A DNA stretch of 64,000 bases from Epiperipatus broadwayi (taxonomy: Eukaryota > Onychophora > Udeonychophora > Euonychophora > Peripatidae), in the NCBI GenBank assembly GCA_028023455.1, contig JAQFVV010006238.1, positions 7,386,572 to 7,450,571 of the forward strand, given 5' to 3'. The position numbers and the translations under genes were made by a program. Shown in pieces: positions 60,239 through 64,000 of the stretch; the stretch's first letter is position 1; the number at the start of each line of letters is the position of its first letter. The notes below the pieces were generated by a model that was not told where the DNA came from, searched no databases, and worked only from the letters and a program-made list of their open reading frames with translations.

Positions 60239-60650
60239 TTAATGGTTTAACACCAATCCTGCCTAATAGGAGAAGGGTGGCTATGGTTGTTAAAGAGCCA
60301 AAGACACCAAAATGTATGGATACTGAACAAAGTTCAGACCCATATAACTATATAAGCTATTGAGCTTATATTGAAAATATTATTGTTTTCAATTTTATTC
60401 TCATGGTTTTGTAGTTAAGTAGAGATAAAAGGAGGCTGCTGGAGGGTTGCATTAGATCCTAAGATCTAGATGCAGTGCTCTCAGATTCAAAGCTCCTCAC
60501 TGATGAAGGCCACAAGCCAAAAACTATTCTGGGGGTATTGGATGAGTAGGCACTAGATGGGGATTTTATGTACAAGCCTCTAGCATCCATTGATTACTCT
60601 GCTTGGCCCTGAGTGGCACTACTATATGGAGAGTTTTGCTTTTGTCAGAT
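60239..60650 (+). repeat. Further satellite-like unit
   Basis: Continues the right arm of the palindrome in direct orientation: the anchor TCCATTGATTACTCTG recurs at about 60587, roughly 450 bp after its copy at 60136. Blocks GGAGGGTTGCATTAG and CTCACTGATGAAGGC match 28430-29600. Confidence 0.8.
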
Positions 60651-60921
60651 TTATTATTGATAAATACAGTAAATATGAAAAAGATATATGTGAAGATGGT
60701 TATCTGATCCAATTTATGAGTGCTGAAATGCAAACATTTGTCTTTTATTTTGTCTTTAGTCGTACTTTTTTCTAAAATATATGTAGTAGTGTGGAGGTAT
60801 AAAACCATGTGATGTCTTGTAAATCATGTGACGTCTCAATAATTTTGGAATAAAATTAATATAGGAAAAATGAGTTATTACCATTCAGTTGGTTATTCTG
60901 CTGTTATAGTAGTCTATTTTA

Positions 60922-61040
60922 AATTGTTACATTTTTTTATGTGTCAAAGCGTCGGTCGGGAAGCGAACCCTGGGACAACTGCTTGTAAGGTGGCTGTGCT
61001 AACCATTCGGCCACCAAGGCTTGACAATTGTTACATTTTT
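60922..61040 (-). mobile_element. tRNA-derived SINE, copy 4, with perfect 15-bp TSD
   Basis: AATTGTTACATTTTT flanks the unit exactly (60922-60936 and 61026-61040). On the minus strand it reads GTCAAGCCTTGGTGGCCGAA, then a TTAGCACAGCC stretch, the B-box GGGTTCGCTTCCCG, and a short A-tail. This is the cleanest insertion of the family in the window. Confidence 0.9.
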
Positions 61041-61943
61041 ATTTACCATTGTCAAACTTACGCCACTCACAACTTTGACACCATCCATCTCAGATAAATA
61101 CAATAAGGATTATTACTAATCATTTTCTAAACTAGAGATTATCAAGTATCAGTAAAATATTATATATATGGTATTAAATTTTTATAATGTTTTATAATGT
61201 AAGGTATTATTAAATTAATGTTTATCTGCAGTACCGTAATTAATTTTTTTTTCTATTGTTCTTTAAAAAACCACTAAATGTGACAAGTTTTTATAGTAGC
61301 TGTTAGCATTTTCCTTCTAATAACACAAAGCCAATATGTTCTCTATTGTCACCTTTGTCTTGCTTTTATTTCTAAGTTTGAATACATAAAAAGTGCTGAT
61401 AATTTCAAATTATAATTTTTATAGTTAAACAAAAAGCGGACTTTTTTTTTTTTTTTTTGGTTTAAATATATTTTTAAAAGCATAAAACGTTTCTACGAAG
61501 AATAATTGAATCAATTTACTGTCATTTGCATAATTAATTTTATTATCAATTTTTTAATCTAATTTTATTATCAAAAAATTTACTATTTTAAATTTTCATC
61601 TGAAATATAAAGGTGGAAAAAAAAAACCTGAAAATTTTAATTTATATAAAAAAAAATTTAAACTAATGCATTTTATTTTAACTATTAAAGATGTTTTGGG
61701 GTTCTATTTCTTCTCTTTTTTTTCCAAAATCGTTGTTACATTTTAATATAAATTATATATATAAAAAACATTAAAATGTTTGAGACTTTTCCTTTTATTT
61801 ATTTATTTATGTTTTTAAAAAGTACAAATTTGTTTTTATTTATATATAATTCTCAATTTGAAAAAGAAACTAAAAAGCAGATAAAAACATACGTAAAAAA
61901 AAAATCAAATGATTTATTGTTGAGGAATTTATAACCCTAAAAC
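61041..61943. other. AT-rich sequence, nothing recognised
   Basis: Contains a poly-T run at 61441-61458. No other features. Confidence 0.4.
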
Positions 61944-62050
61944 CGTAGGCGACGAAGGTGGGATGCGATCCATGCACTTTCAGATTCCAAGTCTTCCATT
62001 CTATTTTTTTTAAAAAGTAATAAAAGTGTCCCATTCTACCACTGCATCAA
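61944..62050 (-). repeat. tRNA-like relic interrupted by a 35-bp duplication
   Basis: On the minus strand GATGCAGTGGTAGAATGG resembles a tRNA 5' half (A-box region), and GGATCGCATCCCACC is a fair B-box. Between them an AT-rich stretch is bordered by CCATTCTA at 61996-62003 and 62031-62038 (plus strand), so removing one copy and the stretch between would join the halves. Probably an old tRNA-derived SINE or pseudo-tRNA. Confidence 0.4.
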
Positions 62051-62394
62051 ATGTGCCGAAGTGGATTTTGAAGCCAGTGACACAGAATTGGCAGTAAAAA
62101 TTCTCAACATTGATTTTTCTATTTTATGACTTATAGTTTCATCCCCGACTCCAACACATTTATTTATTTATAATGGATAGTTAATATAATAAGTATATAT
62201 ATACAAATATAACTAAATTATTAGCACACTATAGTATAAAAAGATGTAGTTATGTTAATTATTAAATCAAACAATACAAAGAAACGATAAAGATAAAAGA
62301 GCAAATAAAGAGGGAGAAAATCAAATATAATTAAAAAAATCAAATATGATTTAAGAAATTTAAATTATCATTCTAGCATTTTTTATTTTAAAGA

Positions 62395-62396
<2 letters not shown>
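62051..62396. other. AT-rich sequence, nothing recognised
   Basis: No supported features. Confidence 0.4.

Positions 62397-62483
<87 letters not shown>
62397..62483. repeat. (TAA)n microsatellite
   Basis: About 29 uninterrupted TAA triplets. The poly-Tyr frame on the complement is not a gene. Confidence 0.95.
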
Positions 62484-62484
<1 letters not shown>

Positions 62485-62958
62485 CAAGGAATAAAAAGTT
62501 AAGATATTTTATAGAATCTGTAATATGGAAATTTGTTTTGTGAAAAAAATCTTGCAAACAGTATGGCTGACTATTGTATTTAATATTTCCTTTTGATTAA
62601 TTTTTTTAATATGATTATAAAAAAAAACAAAAAAAATACACAAAACTACAAATGATTGTAATTAAACAAAATTTAATATATGTGCAAAATGAAAAGATTG
62701 TGAAAGAAAGCATAACAAATGGGTGTTACAAATGTGAGTTTTTCATGTTAATGGGCAGAACCCCTTAATAGTTTGCACCATGACCACAAATGTATCTTGA
62801 TCTTTATACAGTCGGTGCTACATAAATTTTTCTAAATAAAAATCGATGTGTCATTGGAAAATGTCAAATTTTAATTATTTTGGGTAAATTTTTACAAAAA
62901 AAAAACCAAAGTACAAGTTCAACAAAACTATTATACTAAATGTAAGAAAATGCCATCA
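62484..62958. other. AT-rich sequence, nothing recognised
   Basis: No supported features. Confidence 0.4.
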
Positions 62959-63097
62959 AATAATGCTAACAATTGTCTTGCATTGGTGGTCGAGAGATCA
63001 GCGCGACAGCCTTGCACTTGCAGGCAGATGCCCGGGTTGCGGGTTCATGTCCCGGCTGATGCTATGACATTAAAAAAATAATAATAATGCTAACAAT
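62959..63097 (+). mobile_element. tRNA-derived SINE, copy 5, with perfect 15-bp TSD
   Basis: AATAATGCTAACAAT flanks exactly (62959-62973 and 63083-63097). The unit is in plus orientation: GCATTGGTGGTCGAGAGATC, B-box GGGTTCATGTCCCGG, ending GCTATGACATTAAAAAAATA. The only plus-strand copy of the family in this window. Confidence 0.9.
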
Positions 63098-64000
63098 GTT
63101 CTGCAATGTTCTTACATTTATATGCTATTGTATACATAAAAATTATGAATTATATGTGTGAATGGAATTTAGAAGACATTTAATAATATTTCTTAAAGTT
63201 ATCAGTAACTTATAATTGTTTTTTTAAGGTTGCTAAATTTTAACGAGTAACACATGGTCAGTAAAATATTTTTGAAAAAATAAACAAATATTTGAGGCCA
63301 CTGAATATGGATAATTAAAAAAATTGCATGGTAAACTTCCTATATTACAGATTCTACAAAAGTATCAAAACTAATGTAAAATAAAATTATATTTATCTAA
63401 ATAAAATAAATTTCAAAATGAGGTTCTTTTATAAAATAGTTGTATGAAAAAATATATTTTTTGCTAAAACATCCATCACATATGCCTTATTATATTGAGT
63501 TACTTGTATTTTATTTCAAAGTGAAAATGAAGTATCCTTAGTATTTATTTAATGTTATTTTTAATTTTCAACTATACAGAAAGCACTTCTGATTTTTGTA
63601 ACATTTCCTAGCTATCGCTGACATAACTTTTTCTGACTCTTAACTTCAGTGGTCTGACTTTCCTCTGTGGTCTGATTCAACACTCCTATCTAAGACAGTA
63701 TTTAAACATAAAGTACAACTTTTGCGGTTGCTAATTTTTTATATTGTACAATTATTGTTTGCTTTGAATTATGATTTTGATAAATATAATGCCATAATAT
63801 CAATTCTCAGTGGTATCTAATTCTTGCAAGAACATTGTGAAATGCAAACATATTTACACAAACATCATGAATTAGATTATAGTTATTTACATTTAACATT
63901 ATGATTTTATGCAGTGATAAAAGCTACTAAATGTTCAAAGAATTTTCTTATAAAAAAAGTTTTAAAAAAATCAAATAGGTCAACTAAGTTTAATTTCACC
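63098..64000. other. AT-rich sequence, nothing recognised
   Basis: No supported features to the window end. Confidence 0.4.

Noticed and set aside
62360-62557. Poly-tyrosine open frame
   Set aside because: It is the complement of the (TAA)n microsatellite.
7829-63097. CRISPR-like array from spaced recurrent repeats
   Set aside because: The repeats are dispersed over tens of kilobases, lie in both orientations and have target duplications, as SINEs do.

Overview
This window looks like intergenic or intronic DNA from an AT-rich animal genome, most likely an invertebrate. The evidence is the very low GC content, abundant (TA)n and (TAA)n microsatellites, no recognisable host gene on either strand, and the mix of repeats: Penelope-like elements (PLEs), RTE-type and other non-LTR elements, tRNA-derived SINEs, hAT and Tigger-like MITEs, and Ty3/mdg1-like LTR elements. 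I cannot name the phylum from the sequence alone.

Layout. 1-1138: nothing recognised. 1139-4900: large inverted duplication built around PLE 3' ends (GIY-YIG endonuclease), plus a third PLE fragment. 4980-6830: decayed non-LTR retrotransposon with a FADD motif. 6831-17129: dispersed-repeat territory with two tRNA-type SINEs (7829, 10769), a 43-bp tandem repeat (8291), a long-TIR MITE (8815-9455), a foldback (12102-12403), a minus-strand PLE fragment (14297-14890), a Tigger-like MITE (14901-15837) and roughly 0.4-kb tandem units (15858-16810). 17130-25433: element A, an LTR element with 2.7-kb LTRs whose only recognisable gene is an intact gag-like ORF. 25628-30535: a SINE with clean target-site duplications, a foldback, dispersed and tandem repeats, and a poly-C block flanked by a direct repeat that is probably an assembly artefact. 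32640-44305: element B, related to A, with very long 4.2-kb LTRs, one long gag frame broken by two TAA codons, and only the C-terminal tail of an integrase. 44507-47253: solo LTR of family A in reverse orientation. 47254-54998: mostly featureless AT-rich DNA with small tandem repeats and long (TA)n tracts. 54999-55393: hAT MITE with a perfect 8-bp TSD. 56050-57980: a decayed PLE GIY-YIG fragment followed by a dead RTE-type reverse transcriptase. 59510-60645: palindromic and tandem copies of the 28.4-kb repeat. 60922-63097: two more SINEs with 15-bp TSDs, a tRNA-like relic and a (TAA)n tract.

How the parts relate. The most interesting system is the pair A and B. Both have giant LTRs whose 5' and 3' copies are nearly identical, terminal inverted repeats of the TGWAAC type, 4-bp ATAT target duplications inside TA-rich tracts, primer-binding-like sites resembling the tRNA-Lys primer, homologous capsid domains behind coiled-coil N-termini, and no protease, reverse transcriptase or RNase H. 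This is the architecture expected of gag-only, non-autonomous elements mobilised by an autonomous partner outside the window. The tRNA-type SINEs likewise carry A-tails and long TSDs that imply mobilisation by a LINE.
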